A program made the position numbers and the translations under genes. The notes beneath the pieces were generated by a model. The model was not told the origin of the DNA. It searched no databases and saw only the letters and a list, made by a program, of their open reading frames with translations. This document shows, piece after piece, positions 18,203 to 28,355 of a DNA stretch of 64,000 nucleotides. Each line of letters begins with the position of its first letter. Position 1 is the stretch's first letter. Location of the stretch: contig NZ_CP194857.1 of assembly GCF_051020515.1 (NCBI RefSeq), forward strand, positions 2,728,001 through 2,792,000, in the 5' to 3' direction. The DNA comes from CALKWS01 sp051020515 (GTDB lineage Bacteria; Actinomycetota; Actinomycetes; Actinomycetales; Beutenbergiaceae).

Positions 18203-21018
18203 GTGACCCAGACCCAAGATCGCGCTGTGCCTACGGTCGGCCCGCTTGCCCGCCCCTATCCGATTTCCGATGTGGTCCTGGCCGACAACAGCGTGTTCGC
18301 CGCCAGCCGTGACCGGATGCTCCATCTGGCCCGCACCTACCCGCTGGATCGCCTGCTCGCGGTGTTCCGCACCAACGCCGGCCTGGACACCCACGGCGCT
18401 CAGCCGCCGGGCAACTGGGAGGACCACGGCCACCCGAACGAGCAGCCCTGGAGCGAGAGCGACTACCCGGGCCGGGAGAAGGCCCAGACAGCCAACCTGC
18501 TGCGCGGACACTACGCCGGGCACTTCCTCTCGATGCTGTCGATGGCCTATGCCAGCACCGGTGAGCAAGAACTGCGGGCCAAGGTCAGCGAGTTCGTCGA
18601 GGGCCTCGGGCAGGTCCAGGACGCCCTCGCCGCAACCGGCCGGTACTCCCATCCCGGTTTCCTGGCGGCCTATGGGGAGTGGCAGTTCTCCCGCCTGGAG
18701 GGCTATGCCCCCTACGGCGAGATCTGGGCCCCCTACTACACCACTCACAAGATCATGGCCGGGTTGTTGGACGCCTACGAGTTGGCCGGCAACCTCCAGG
18801 CCCTGCGGATCGTGACGGCGATGGGCAAGTGGGTGCACGCTCGGTTGTCCAGGCTGGACCCGGCACAGATCCAGAAGATGTGGTCGCTGTACATCGCCGG
18901 TGAGTACGGCGGGATGAATGAGACCCTGGCCCGCCTGGCAGTGGCGGCGCAGGATGAGGAGTTCCTGGCCACGGCTCAGTTCTTCGACCAGGAGAACCTG
19001 CTCGAGGCCGGCTCGAGCGGCACCGACATCCTCGACGGCATGCACGCCAACCAGCACCTGCCGCAGTTGGTCGGGTACGTCCACGAGTACGAGTTGACCG
19101 GGCAGCGCCGCTACCTCGACGCCGCGGCCGGGATCTTCGATTCGATCGTGCCCGGGCGCATGTACGCCCACGGGGGCACCGGGGAGAGCGAACTGTGGGG
19201 CCCGGCCAACACCGTGGCCGGGGACATCGGCAACCGCAACGCGGAGACATGCGCGGCCTACAACCTGCTCAAGATCGCCCGGCTCCTGTTCGCTCACACG
19301 CTCGATCCGAAGTACATCAACTACGCCGAGCGCACGGTCCTGAACCAGATTCTCGGATCTCGCAAGGCCGAGGACTCCGACGTCTCACCCGAGGTCACCT
19401 ACATGTTCCCGGTGCACCCCGGGGCGAAGCGGGAGTTCAACAACATCGGCACCTGCTGCGGTGGCACCGGCCTGGAGAACCACGTCAAGTACGGCGAGGG
19501 GTTGTTCCACCGGGCACCGGGGCAGTTGTGGATCAACCACCTGTTCCCAGCCGCTCTGAACCGGGTCGGCGCCGATGAGTCGGCCGTGCTGAACGTGGCG
19601 GTGCAGGGACAGTACCCGCTGCACGGTTCTGTGCAGATCCACTTCGACGCACCGGCCGGTGGGGCCGACAGCGAGGACTGACCGTGCACGTGCGGATCCC
19701 CGACGCGGTCGGCGGTCCGGTGCAGGTGTCGGTCAACGGCGCCGTGGTGGAGGAGTCCGCCCGGGCGGGGGAGTACCTGAGCCTGCAGCGCCGGTGGCAC
19801 GACGGCGACGACATCTCCGTGCAGGTGCCGCTCACCCTGCGGTCGGTCCCCACGATCGACGACCCGAGCGTGCACAGCCTGGAACTGGGCCCCACCGTGC
19901 TGCTCGCCCGGTCCGAGGAGACCACCCAGGTGCCGCTGCCCCTGGCGGGCAACCGCCTGCTGGACGGCAGCCTGCGGACCGAGGCTCCGGCGTCGGACCT
20001 GCTGGCGCAGCTGGACGCCGAGGGCACCATCACCTACGCCGGGATGACGTGGGAGCCGGCCTACTCCGGCCAGGACACCCGGTACCACATGTACGTGCGC
20101 CAGGCCGATGCCACGATCGCCTTCGCCGGCACCGATACCGGGGTGCCCAACCGGATGCGGCCGGCCGGAGTCACGGTGCTGGACTCCATCTGGGAGCCGG
20201 GGGTCTTCGTCGACCGGCAGGCCCTCCTCGCCCAGGTGGCCACCGTGGTCGGCCAGGCCCGTACCGAGGGCGTCCTCGGCCGGGATGAGGCGGGGCGGGT
20301 GCTCATCACCGCGGCGCAGGCCGATGTGGACGGCACGGGTACCCCGCGCCGGGCCCGGGTGCGACCCGAGCCCGGTGATGGCGATGCGATCACCTGGCAG
20401 ACCGGTGAGCAGGACTCCGACACCGTCTGGCTGCTGCCGGCCGGATGGGCACAGATCCAGGCGCCACCGGTGGTCACCGTGGAGGTGGAGCAGGAGGCCG
20501 CACCCTCCGGCTGGTACACCACAACCCCCACGGTGGTGGTGCGTGCGGTGCACCTGGATGCCCAGGACGGCCGGGAGGGGCCCGGCGAGGCCGGTCTGAC
20601 CATCGAGGTCCAGATCGACGACGGCGACTGGCAGCCCTACACGGGTCCCTTCACGCTGGACCAGGAGGGTGGTGCCCACCAGGTCCGAGCCCGGGTCAGT
20701 GACGGCCAGGGCCGTCAGAACCGGGACGAACGGGAACTGAGCATCGACACCGAGCCCCCGGAGTCGACCGTCAAGGTGCGCGAACTGGGCAGCAGTGTCG
20801 AGGTCACTTTCACCGCCACCGATGAGGTCTCGGGGGTCGAGCGGATCCAGTGGGAGGGGCCCGGTACGTTCTGGGGCACCTTCTCCGAGGCGTTCGTGCG
20901 GGCCCTGAACGACACCGAGCAGGTGCTGGAGTACGCCGCCACCGACCGGGCGGGGAACATCGAGCCCCGTCGTCGTGTGGTGCTGCCGGCACTGGGGGAG
21001 CAGACCACCAAGGACTGA
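18203..21018 (+). CDS. GH127-family beta-L-arabinofuranosidase with C-terminal extension (one frame break)
   Basis: About 938 residues after repair. Residues 1-490 form the alpha/alpha barrel of the DUF1680/GH127 family, with the Glu-x-Cys motif NAETCAAYNLLK and the vicinal cysteines of IGTCCGGTGLEN. In characterised members these bind zinc and supply the catalytic cysteine. The frame breaks near 19678 (GAC-CTG has lost a C), exactly at the barrel-to-beta-sandwich border. The last 300 residues hold beta-rich domains, including WYTTTPTVVVRAVHL...DTEPPESTV, like OmpL47/bacterial Ig domains. No signal peptide is visible, so it would act on imported arabinosylated peptides. The GTG start follows a GGAG site 24 bp after the peptidase gene. 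Confidence 0.83.
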
Positions 21019-21084
21019 CGACGGCGGAACTCACTCGAGTGAGCACGTCGCGGCTGCCTGGCGCGTCCGGGCGCGAACACGAAA

Positions 21085-21119
21085 AGGCCGGCCCAGCGGG
21101 AAACCCGCTGGGCCGGCCT
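21085..21119. terminator. Strong hairpin terminator between convergent genes
   Basis: A perfect 16-bp stem (AGGCCGGCCCAGCGGG, 21085-21100, with its complement at 21104-21119) closes an AAA loop. It lies between the two convergent GH127 genes and is preceded by AAAA and followed by CGTT, so it can stop transcription from either side. Confidence 0.85.
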
Positions 21120-21153
21120 CGTTCGGTTCGGGGGTGCTTCTCGACCCGGGCGC

Positions 21154-23100
21154 TCAGCGCTGGGCCGGACCCTCCTGCAGCCAGACCGCCATGGTGGACT
21201 GGCCGCGGTTGTTCCAGGTGTAGTACGGCACCGCGCGTAGTTCCTGCTCCTGCCGGGGAGCGGGGGAGGTGAAGTACAACTGTTCGTCGTCGGCCCCGCC
21301 ACGAACCTGGGCCCACGCCGGTCCCGTCAACGTGGGGACGGATCCATCGCCGGCGTCGACGGGGGCCGGGGTCTGCTCTCCCAGCACCATCGCGTGTGCG
21401 GGCACGCCCACATCCAACCCCTCGACGCAGTAGACGAACGGGCCATAGGCCAAGGCGGCACGCCCGGCGGCGGCGCCGACATTGGCCGAGGCGTACAGAC
21501 GCCGCACGGGCACCTCGAAGTCCACCTCGACCCGGTCGCCGTCGGCCCAGGTGCGGTGCAGACGCACATAGCCGCCGGCCTCGACCACGGCCTCGACCGC
21601 CGCCCCGTTCACCCGGACCGTCATCTGCTCGGCCCAGGACGGAGAGCGCAGCAGCAGGTCCCAGGTCGCCTCCGCATCGGTGCTGATGGTGAAGGAGGCC
21701 GGTCCGCCGACGGGTGCGCTGACCCGCTGTTCGACCTGCACGCCCGCCACGCCGATGCGGCAGGTCAGGGTGGAGCCGAGGTACAGGTCCACAGCCACCT
21801 CATCGGTCCCCAGGCTGTAAGCGTAACTGCCCAGGGAGGCCTCCAGGCGGGCCAGGTTGGGCGGGCAGCAGGCGCAGTCGAACCAGTCCCGGCGGGCTAC
21901 GTGTCCGTTGCTGGAGAGCGGGTTGTCGTAGAAGTACTTCAACCCGTCGGCGCTCATCCCGGCGATCGCGCCGTTGTACAGCGCCCGCTCCAGAATCTCC
22001 AGGTACCGGGCGTCGCCGCTGTAGGTGGCCATCCGCCGGGCCCAGAAGACCAGGCCGATCGCCGCGCAGGTCTCGGCGTAGGCGCTGTCGTTGGGCAGCA
22101 CGTAGTCGTGGCTGAAGCCCTCGTTGTGGCGGGAGTCGCCGATGCCGGCGGTCACGTACATGCGCTTGCCGGTCAGATGCTGCCAGAGCCGCTCCGTGGC
22201 CTGCCACAAGGTGTCATCACCGGTCTCGGCGGCCACATCGGCCATGGCGGAGTACAGGTACATCGCGCGCACCGCGTGGCCGACGGCCTCGGTCTGCTCC
22301 CGCACCGGGGCGTGTGACTGGTTGTACTCCAGGAACTGGGTGCGTCGATGATCCCGCTGGGGGAACATCGAACCGAAGTACCCCGGGGTGGCGCGCCGCT
22401 GCTGCTCGATGTCGAAGTAGTGCGGTTCGGTGCCGCGGGAGTCCAGGAACGCCAGGGCCAGGTCCAGGTAGGAGCGTTCCCCGGTGGCCCGGTAGAGGCG
22501 CACCAGGGCCAGTTCGACCTCCTCGTGACCGCAGTAGCCGCCCTCGTGCGGGCCCCCGGAACCGAACTCCTGCACCAGCAGGTCGGCGTAGCGGCGCATG
22601 ATGTCCAGCAGCGTGGTCTTGCCGGTGGCCTCGTGATGGGCCACCGCGGCCTCGATCAGGTGCCCGGCGCAGTACAACTCGTGGGCATCGCGTAGGTCGG
22701 TGAATCGCTCACCGGGCTTGACCACGGTGAAGTAGACGTTGAGGTACCCGTCCTCCTGCTGGGCCCCCGCCAGGGCCTCGATGGCGGTGTCGACCTTGGC
22801 TTCCAGGTCCGGATCGGGGTGGTTGGCCAAGGAGTAACTGGCCGCCTCGATCCATTTGGCGATGTCGCTCTCCCAGAACGGGTGCGGGGTGGGTTCGCCG
22901 TTCTCCGGGGTCCAGGTCAGCGACAACGCACCGAGCCGGCCGGTGGAGACCAGGTGGTCGTACTGGGCGGGCAACGTAGTCGTGCGCAACTGATGCTGGC
23001 GGGGTGACCAGAACGGGTCATCGATCGCCACGGCGCCGACCGGGACGGACGTGCGGGTGGCGCCCGGTCTGGGTGTGTCAGGTACGGGTGTGTGAGTCAT
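21154..23100 (-). CDS. GH127 beta-L-arabinofuranosidase, HypBA1-like
   Basis: This is an intact 648-residue protein, close to the 658 residues of Bifidobacterium HypBA1. It has AETCAAIGLVFW (zinc Glu and Cys) and DWFDCACCPPNLARL, whose CC pair supplies a zinc ligand and the nucleophile. HypBA1 releases beta-L-arabinose from the arabino-oligosaccharides attached to hydroxyproline in extensins. The ATG at 23100 follows GAAGGA; the longer upstream reading runs through a hairpin and is not credible. No signal peptide is visible. It lies downstream of the oligopeptide ABC genes on the same strand, consistent with trimming of imported glycopeptides. Confidence 0.9.
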   Translation of the reverse strand: MTHTPVPDTPRPGATRTSVPVGAVAIDDPFWSPRQHQLRTTTLPAQYDHLVSTGRLGALSLTWTPENGEPTPHPFWESDIAKWIEAASYSLANHPDPDLEAKVDTAIEALAGAQQEDGYLNVYFTVVKPGERFTDLRDAHELYCAGHLIEAAVAHHEATGKTTLLDIMRRYADLLVQEFGSGGPHEGGYCGHEEVELALVRLYRATGERSYLDLALAFLDSRGTEPHYFDIEQQRRATPGYFGSMFPQRDHRRTQFLEYNQSHAPVREQTEAVGHAVRAMYLYSAMADVAAETGDDTLWQATERLWQHLTGKRMYVTAGIGDSRHNEGFSHDYVLPNDSAYAETCAAIGLVFWARRMATYSGDARYLEILERALYNGAIAGMSADGLKYFYDNPLSSNGHVARRDWFDCACCPPNLARLEASLGSYAYSLGTDEVAVDLYLGSTLTCRIGVAGVQVEQRVSAPVGGPASFTISTDAEATWDLLLRSPSWAEQMTVRVNGAAVEAVVEAGGYVRLHRTWADGDRVEVDFEVPVRRLYASANVGAAAGRAALAYGPFVYCVEGLDVGVPAHAMVLGEQTPAPVDAGDGSVPTLTGPAWAQVRGGADDEQLYFTSPAPRQEQELRAVPYYTWNNRGQSTMAVWLQEGPAQR

Positions 23101-23167
23101 CGATCCTTCTCCGGATGCGGGGAACTTTGGCTGACCATGGTGTTGCAGACGGTAGGGGAAAGGGGCC

Positions 23168-23231
23168 GGGCCGGCCCGGACCGTAATGGTCCGGACCGGC
23201 CCGGTGCGGGTCACGGTGTGTACTGTGACCC
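23168..23231. terminator. Hairpins between the ABC binding protein and GH127 genes
   Basis: A 15-bp stem with one mismatch (23168-23182 with 23188-23202, loop GTAAT) is followed by a second inverted repeat, GGGTCAC...GTGACCC (23208-23231). They sit between the binding-protein stop and the GH127 start. They may partly terminate transcription or protect the mRNA end, giving high binding protein and lower GH127. Confidence 0.6.
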
Positions 23232-23277
23232 GGCTGCGGTGCTCACCGGTCGTACCGGTTCGACCATTACCCCCTGA

Positions 23278-25095
23278 TCAGGAGCCGTCCTCCTCATCGA
23301 CCTCGGAGTCCTCATCGAGTTCGTCCACGTCCACACCAGTGTCGGTGCCGTCGTGACCGGCGTCGGCCTCCCAGCCGACCTTGGTCCAGTCGATGGTCTC
23401 GAACAGGCGCGGGCCGTAGTTGGCCAGCCCGTCCCGGTAGGCCCAGATGTTCGGGCCGTTGTAGTAGATCAGGAAGTGGAAGTGGCGGGAGATGGCCTCC
23501 TGCTCGATCCGAAGGGTCTCCAGGGCACGCTCGTCATCGTCCAGGATCGTCGGCAGTGCCGCGACCCACTCGTCGATGTCGTCATCGCACACGCCGGTGG
23601 GCGTGTACTCACAGCCCCAGAACCACCCGGGACCGCTGGTGGGGTCCGCGCCGCCCTTGGTGTACCCGGACATCACGATTCCGAAGTCCTGGGTGTTCAT
23701 CGCCTCGCTGAACTCACCAGCGCCACGGTTGAAGATCTCCACATCGATCCCGGCCTCGCGCATCATGGTCTGGAAGGACTGCGCGATAGCGGACTCGGTC
23801 GGGTCATCACCGAAGGTGGACAACTGCACCGTCAGCGGCTCACCGGCCTCGTTGGTGACGATCTCACCCTCCTCGCCGGTCCACCCGGCCGCGGCCAGGG
23901 TTTCACGGGCGCCGGCTGGGTCGGTGTCCTCGACCGGGTAGTTGTCCTGGTACCGAGGATCGAACGGCATCAACAGCCAGGAACCGGGCATCTCTTCTTC
24001 CCAGTTCAGGCCCTGGAAGCGGACCTCGGCGAGTTGCTCACGGTCGATCGCCTGGAAGATCGCCTTGCGGACCTCGACGTCCTCGATGTTGCGGGCATCG
24101 GCGTTGAAGAGGAAGCCACCGTCACCGATGTGCTGGCCGCGGCGGATCTGGTAGCCATCGCCGGGCTCACGCCAGTTGGTGACCTCGGAATAGCGGTCAT
24201 AGTTGTTGATCTGGACCGCGTCGGTCTGCTCGTTCTGGAACGCCTGGATCGTGGCCGAGGCCTCGTACTGGACGAAGTTGATCCGGTCCAGTACCGGCTC
24301 CTCGCCCCACCAGTTCGGGTTGGGCACCACCGAGACGGTGTTCGCCGCCCGGTCGTAGATGTCCAGGATGAACGGCCCGGCCCGATAGTCGGGCTTGAGG
24401 TCGTTGACGAAGCCCTCGTTGAACTCCTCGGCGTCCGTCACCTCCGGGTGCACCATGGAGTAGGCGGCGAACAGCGACGTGATCGGCTTCTGCACCTCAG
24501 CCATCGTGACGGTGAAGGACCACTCGTCCTCGCCCATCTCGATGCTTTCCACGCGGTTGAACAGGGCCGAAGCGACTGCGTCGAAGTCCTCATCGGTGTT
24601 CATCGCAACGGTGTGCTCGTAGGTGTAGAAGTCGATCGGGGTGCCGTCGTTCCACACCGCTTCGGGGTTGAGTTCGTAGTGCAGGATCTGCGTCCCGTCC
24701 TCGGTGAACTCCTCCTCCACATCCAGGAAATAGTCGGTGTTCAGAACTGGCTGACCCAACGGGTCGGACTTCCAGGCGCTGATGTTGTGCATCGTGGCCA
24801 TGATGTCCAGGGTGGCGCCGAAGTACCCATCGACAGCCGCGACGTTCCAGTTCGGGCCCATCCCACCCATCGGGATGGTCAGTTGGCCGCCTTCCTGCAG
24901 ATTCTCCCGGGGCTGTTCGTTGATGTCATAGACGGCGTCCATGTCATAGGTCGCAGTGCCCTCGGCCGGATCGGTGTCCCCGCCGCCGCTACCGCCGCCG
25001 TTTCCGTCGCCGTTGCCGCAGCCCGCCAGCACCAGGGCGCTTGCGGTCAGCAGCGCGGCTGGCACAAGCAGACGCTTGCGTTTCATCTCTCTCAT
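23278..25095 (-). CDS. Peptide ABC transporter substrate-binding lipoprotein, family 5
   Basis: This is an intact 605-residue extracellular lipoprotein. The signal peptide is MKRKRLLVPAALLTASALVLAGC with lipobox LAGC, then a Gly/Asp linker and the SBP_bac_5 fold (for example WNDGTPIDFYTYEHTVAMN, YRAGPFILDIYD, DVEVRKAIFQAIDREQL). The C-terminus is a long acidic tail. Proteins of this family capture oligopeptides or other solutes for ABC import. Translation may begin at 25095 or at the internal ATG at 25086; neither ribosome site is strong. It follows the permease and ATPase genes and precedes GH127, so (glyco)peptides are the likely cargo. Confidence 0.9.
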   Translation of the reverse strand: MREMKRKRLLVPAALLTASALVLAGCGNGDGNGGGSGGGDTDPAEGTATYDMDAVYDINEQPRENLQEGGQLTIPMGGMGPNWNVAAVDGYFGATLDIMATMHNISAWKSDPLGQPVLNTDYFLDVEEEFTEDGTQILHYELNPEAVWNDGTPIDFYTYEHTVAMNTDEDFDAVASALFNRVESIEMGEDEWSFTVTMAEVQKPITSLFAAYSMVHPEVTDAEEFNEGFVNDLKPDYRAGPFILDIYDRAANTVSVVPNPNWWGEEPVLDRINFVQYEASATIQAFQNEQTDAVQINNYDRYSEVTNWREPGDGYQIRRGQHIGDGGFLFNADARNIEDVEVRKAIFQAIDREQLAEVRFQGLNWEEEMPGSWLLMPFDPRYQDNYPVEDTDPAGARETLAAAGWTGEEGEIVTNEAGEPLTVQLSTFGDDPTESAIAQSFQTMMREAGIDVEIFNRGAGEFSEAMNTQDFGIVMSGYTKGGADPTSGPGWFWGCEYTPTGVCDDDIDEWVAALPTILDDDERALETLRIEQEAISRHFHFLIYYNGPNIWAYRDGLANYGPRLFETIDWTKVGWEADAGHDGTDTGVDVDELDEDSEVDEEDGS

Positions 25096-25238
25096 GTGTC
25101 GTTACTTTCTGGTGGGTTTGCGGGCGCCCTCGTCCCGCGATGGGTAGAGACCGAGTGGCCTCCGTGGTGTCGGTCGCGTCGGGCCGCGCGACCGCAAGTT
25201 GTCAGAATGAGTTATTCCTGCCTGCCGTCCCCCGGAGC

Positions 25239-27390
25239 TCAAACCCTTCCGCTGACCTTGGGCCCGTGAGCCACTGCTTCGATGAGGTCCTGCGGGTAGT
25301 GGCAGGCCACCCGCTGGTCCCGTTCATCGATGGGGTCCAGGGTGGGCTCGGTCTGTTCGCATGCGCTCTGCTTGTCTTCCGGGAGTAGTTGGTACAGCGG
25401 GCAGCGGGGGCGGAACCGACAACCCCCGGGCACGTCGGTGGGGGAGGGCAGGTCACCTTCCAGGACCAGGTGGGTGCGGTTCTTCTCCACCTGCGGGTCC
25501 GGAATCGGGATCGCCGAGAGCAACGCCTGGGTGTACGGGTGGCGGGGCCGTTCGAAGATCGTCTCCACATCGCCGATCTCGACGAACCTGCCCAGGTACA
25601 TCACCGCGACCCGATCGGATATGTGCCGCACCACCGACAGGTCATGAGCCACCATGAGGTAGGACAGGCCCAACTCCGACTTCAGTCGCTGCAGCAGGTT
25701 GATCACCCCGGCCTGGATGGACACATCCAGCGCGGAGACCGGCTCGTCCAGCACGATCACCTTGGGATTCAGCGCCAGCGCCCGGGCGATACCGAGGCGT
25801 TGTCGCTGGCCTCCGGAGAAGGCGTTCGGGAACCGGTTGACGTAGTCGCGCTGCAGGCCGACGATCTCGAGCAACTCCAGGATCCGGGCCTTGATCCGAT
25901 CCGGCCTCCATCCATGGGTTTCCATCGGTTCGGCCAGGATCTCGTACACCGTCTGGCGCGGAGACAGCGCCCCGACCGGGTCCTGGAAGACCATCTGGAT
26001 GTCGGCCCGCAGGCTGCGTGGTGCCCGGTGGCGTCTCTTCGACCCCTCGATCACGGTGCCGTTGATCTCCAGCCGCACACCTTCGGCCGGGTCCATCTCC
26101 ATGATCTCCAACAGCGTGGTGGTCTTACCCGACCCGGATTCACCCACGATGGAGAAGCACTCGGCCTCCCGGACATCGAAACTGACACCGTCCACCGCCC
26201 GGACGGTGCCCAGATGCCGTTTCAGCATCCGGCTGCGCAGTTCGAAACGGCGCTCCAGGTTGTCCGCAGCCAGCACCACCTCGCGCTCGGAGCGCGGCAG
26301 TTCCTCGATCTGCGAACGCGGCATCCGTTTGACTCCGTAGACCTCCTGGGCATCGGCGTGCACCGTCTCCTCCAGGCGCACGCAGGCGGCGCTGTGGTCG
26401 CTACCGGGTTCGATGGGGAGCAGGTCCGGCTCGCCCTGCTCGCACTTCTCGGTCGCGAGCGGGCATCGAGGGGCGAAGGTGCAACCGGTGGGCGGGTCGA
26501 CCAGGTTCGGCGGTCGGCCGGGGATGGTGGCCAGGGCGTGCTCGGCGGAGACGTCCAGTCGTGGCACCGCCGCGATCAGCCCCATCGTGTAGGGCATCGA
26601 GGGATTGGCGAAGACCTCCTCGGTGCTGCCCTCCTCCACCGCCCGGCCGGCGTACATCACCAGCAGGTCATCGGCCAGGCCGGCCACCACACCGAGGTCG
26701 TGGGTGATCATGATGATTGCGGCGCCGGTCTCCCGGTGGGCGATCTTGAGCAGTTCCAGTACCTGGGCCTGCACGGTCACGTCCAGGGCGGTGGTGGGTT
26801 CATCGCAGATGATCACCGCGGGATCGTTGGCCATCGCGATCGCGATCATCACCCGCTGGCGCATCCCGCCGGAGAACTCGTGCGGGAAGGAGGTCATCCG
26901 CCCCTCGGGGTCGGGAATGCCGACCTTGGTGAGCAGTTCCACCGCCCGGGCCTCCCTGTCCTCCTTGGACATCTCCGGGTTGTGGTTCTTGATCGCATCG
27001 GTGATCTGGTGGCCGATCGACAGCACCGGGGTCAGTGAGGACAGCGGGTCCTGGAACACCATGGAGATGGTGTTCCCGCGGTGCTTGCTCATCTGCTTGT
27101 CCGACAGGCCCAGCACCGACTCACCGGCGAGGACGACCTCGCCGTCGACCTTGGCGTTGTCCGGGAGGAGTCCCATGATCGCCATCGATCGAGGTGACCG
27201 ACTTGCCGGAGCCGGATTCACCCACGATGCCCAGCACCTGTCCCGGGTGCAGGTCGAAACTGACCCCGCGGACGGCGTGCACGGTGCCGGCCTCGGAGGG
27301 GAAGCGAACGTTCAGGTCCCGCACGCTCAGCACGGGCTCGTCAGTGCGCCGGGTCGTGGCGTCACCGGATCGGGTGGCGAAGGTACTCAT
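25239..27390 (-). CDS. Oligopeptide ABC transporter ATPase, fused OppD-OppF (one frame break)
   Basis: About 715 residues after repair, with two complete ATPase domains in one chain. Domain one has Walker A GESGSGKS, signature FSGGMRQR and Walker B VIICDEPTTALD. Domain two has Walker A GESGSGKT, FSGGQRQR and VIVLDEPVSALD. Each ends in the Cys-rich oligopeptide_DPP C-terminal motif (FAPRCPLATEKC, FRPRCPLYQ). The reading frame is broken by an exact 4-bp tandem duplication (ATCG twice, 27184-27191). Removing one copy restores SVTSMAIMGLLPDNAK just after Walker A. Its start overlaps the permease stop by ATGA, so it is part of the same operon. Confidence 0.87.
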
Positions 27391-28352
27391 GCTTTGGCCC
27401 TACCGCTGGCTTTGGATTCGGGGTCGAGCGCATCGCGCAGCCCGTCGTTGATCAGCGCCAGGGCGCCGACGATGAGCATGAACGCCAGCACCGGAGTCCA
27501 GAACATCCACGGCTGGGAGAACAGGTAGTTGCGGGCCTGGGCGATCATCAGCCCCAGGGATGTCTCCGGGACGGTGACCCCGATGCCCAGGAAGGACAGG
27601 CTGATCTCGGCCAGGATCGCGCCCCAGATGCTGGTGGTGGCATTGATGATGGCCAGGGAGGCCAGGTTCGGGGCCAGATGGCGCCAGACGATCCGCAGCG
27701 AGGGGACGCCCATGAACCGGGCCGCCTTCACGAACTCGCGGTCCACGAACGACAGCGCCATCCCGCGGATGAGACGGGCCGAGGACATCCAGCCGAACAT
27801 CACCATGATGAAGGCCAGCAGCACCGGTCCACCGCCGCGGCCGGTCATGATGATCCCGATCAGGATGATCTGGGGGAACATGATGAGGGACTCGATCACC
27901 CACATCCAGCCGCGGTCCACCCAGCCGCCGAAGTAGGCCATCGCGGAACCGATGACCAGACTCATGAGCGGGGTCAGCAGTCCCACGACCAGGCCGATCA
28001 TCAGGGAGGTCCGCGCGCCCTGGGCGAGCAGGGCGACCATGTCCACCCCGGCGGAGTTGGTGCCCAACCAGTGCTCGTCGCTGGGCGGGGAGCCGAGGGA
28101 GAGGAAGTCCTGCTGGGTGTAGTGCCACGGGGTGAGCAGGTGGCCGAAGAGTGCGAACGCTCCGATCAGGCCGAGCATGACCAGCCCGACGACGGCGAGC
28201 TTGTTGCGGAAGAACCGCTTCAGGATCAGCCGCTTCTTACCCAGTGGTTTGAAGTCGGCACCGAGGGGCTCGGTGGGGGCATCGTCGTGGGTGGGTACCT
28301 CGGCGCCGGTGCTGCGGGCGTTCTGGGTCGCGGACAGCGGAGTCATCGACAT
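27387..28352 (-). CDS. Oligopeptide ABC transporter permease, OppC/DppC type
   Basis: This is an intact 321-residue inner-membrane permease. A 45-residue cytoplasmic start is followed by the OppC N-terminal helix (RNKLAVVGLVMLGLIGAFAL), the conserved HWLGTNSAGVDMVALLAQGARTS loop and five more helices, including the EAA-type loop around REFVKAARFMGVPSLRIVWRH. It pairs with the OppB-type permease three bases upstream and with the fused ATPase that overlaps its stop. Confidence 0.92.
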   Translation of the reverse strand: MSMTPLSATQNARSTGAEVPTHDDAPTEPLGADFKPLGKKRLILKRFFRNKLAVVGLVMLGLIGAFALFGHLLTPWHYTQQDFLSLGSPPSDEHWLGTNSAGVDMVALLAQGARTSLMIGLVVGLLTPLMSLVIGSAMAYFGGWVDRGWMWVIESLIMFPQIILIGIIMTGRGGGPVLLAFIMVMFGWMSSARLIRGMALSFVDREFVKAARFMGVPSLRIVWRHLAPNLASLAIINATTSIWGAILAEISLSFLGIGVTVPETSLGLMIAQARNYLFSQPWMFWTPVLAFMLIVGALALINDGLRDALDPESKASGRAKA

Positions 28353-28355
28353 GGC

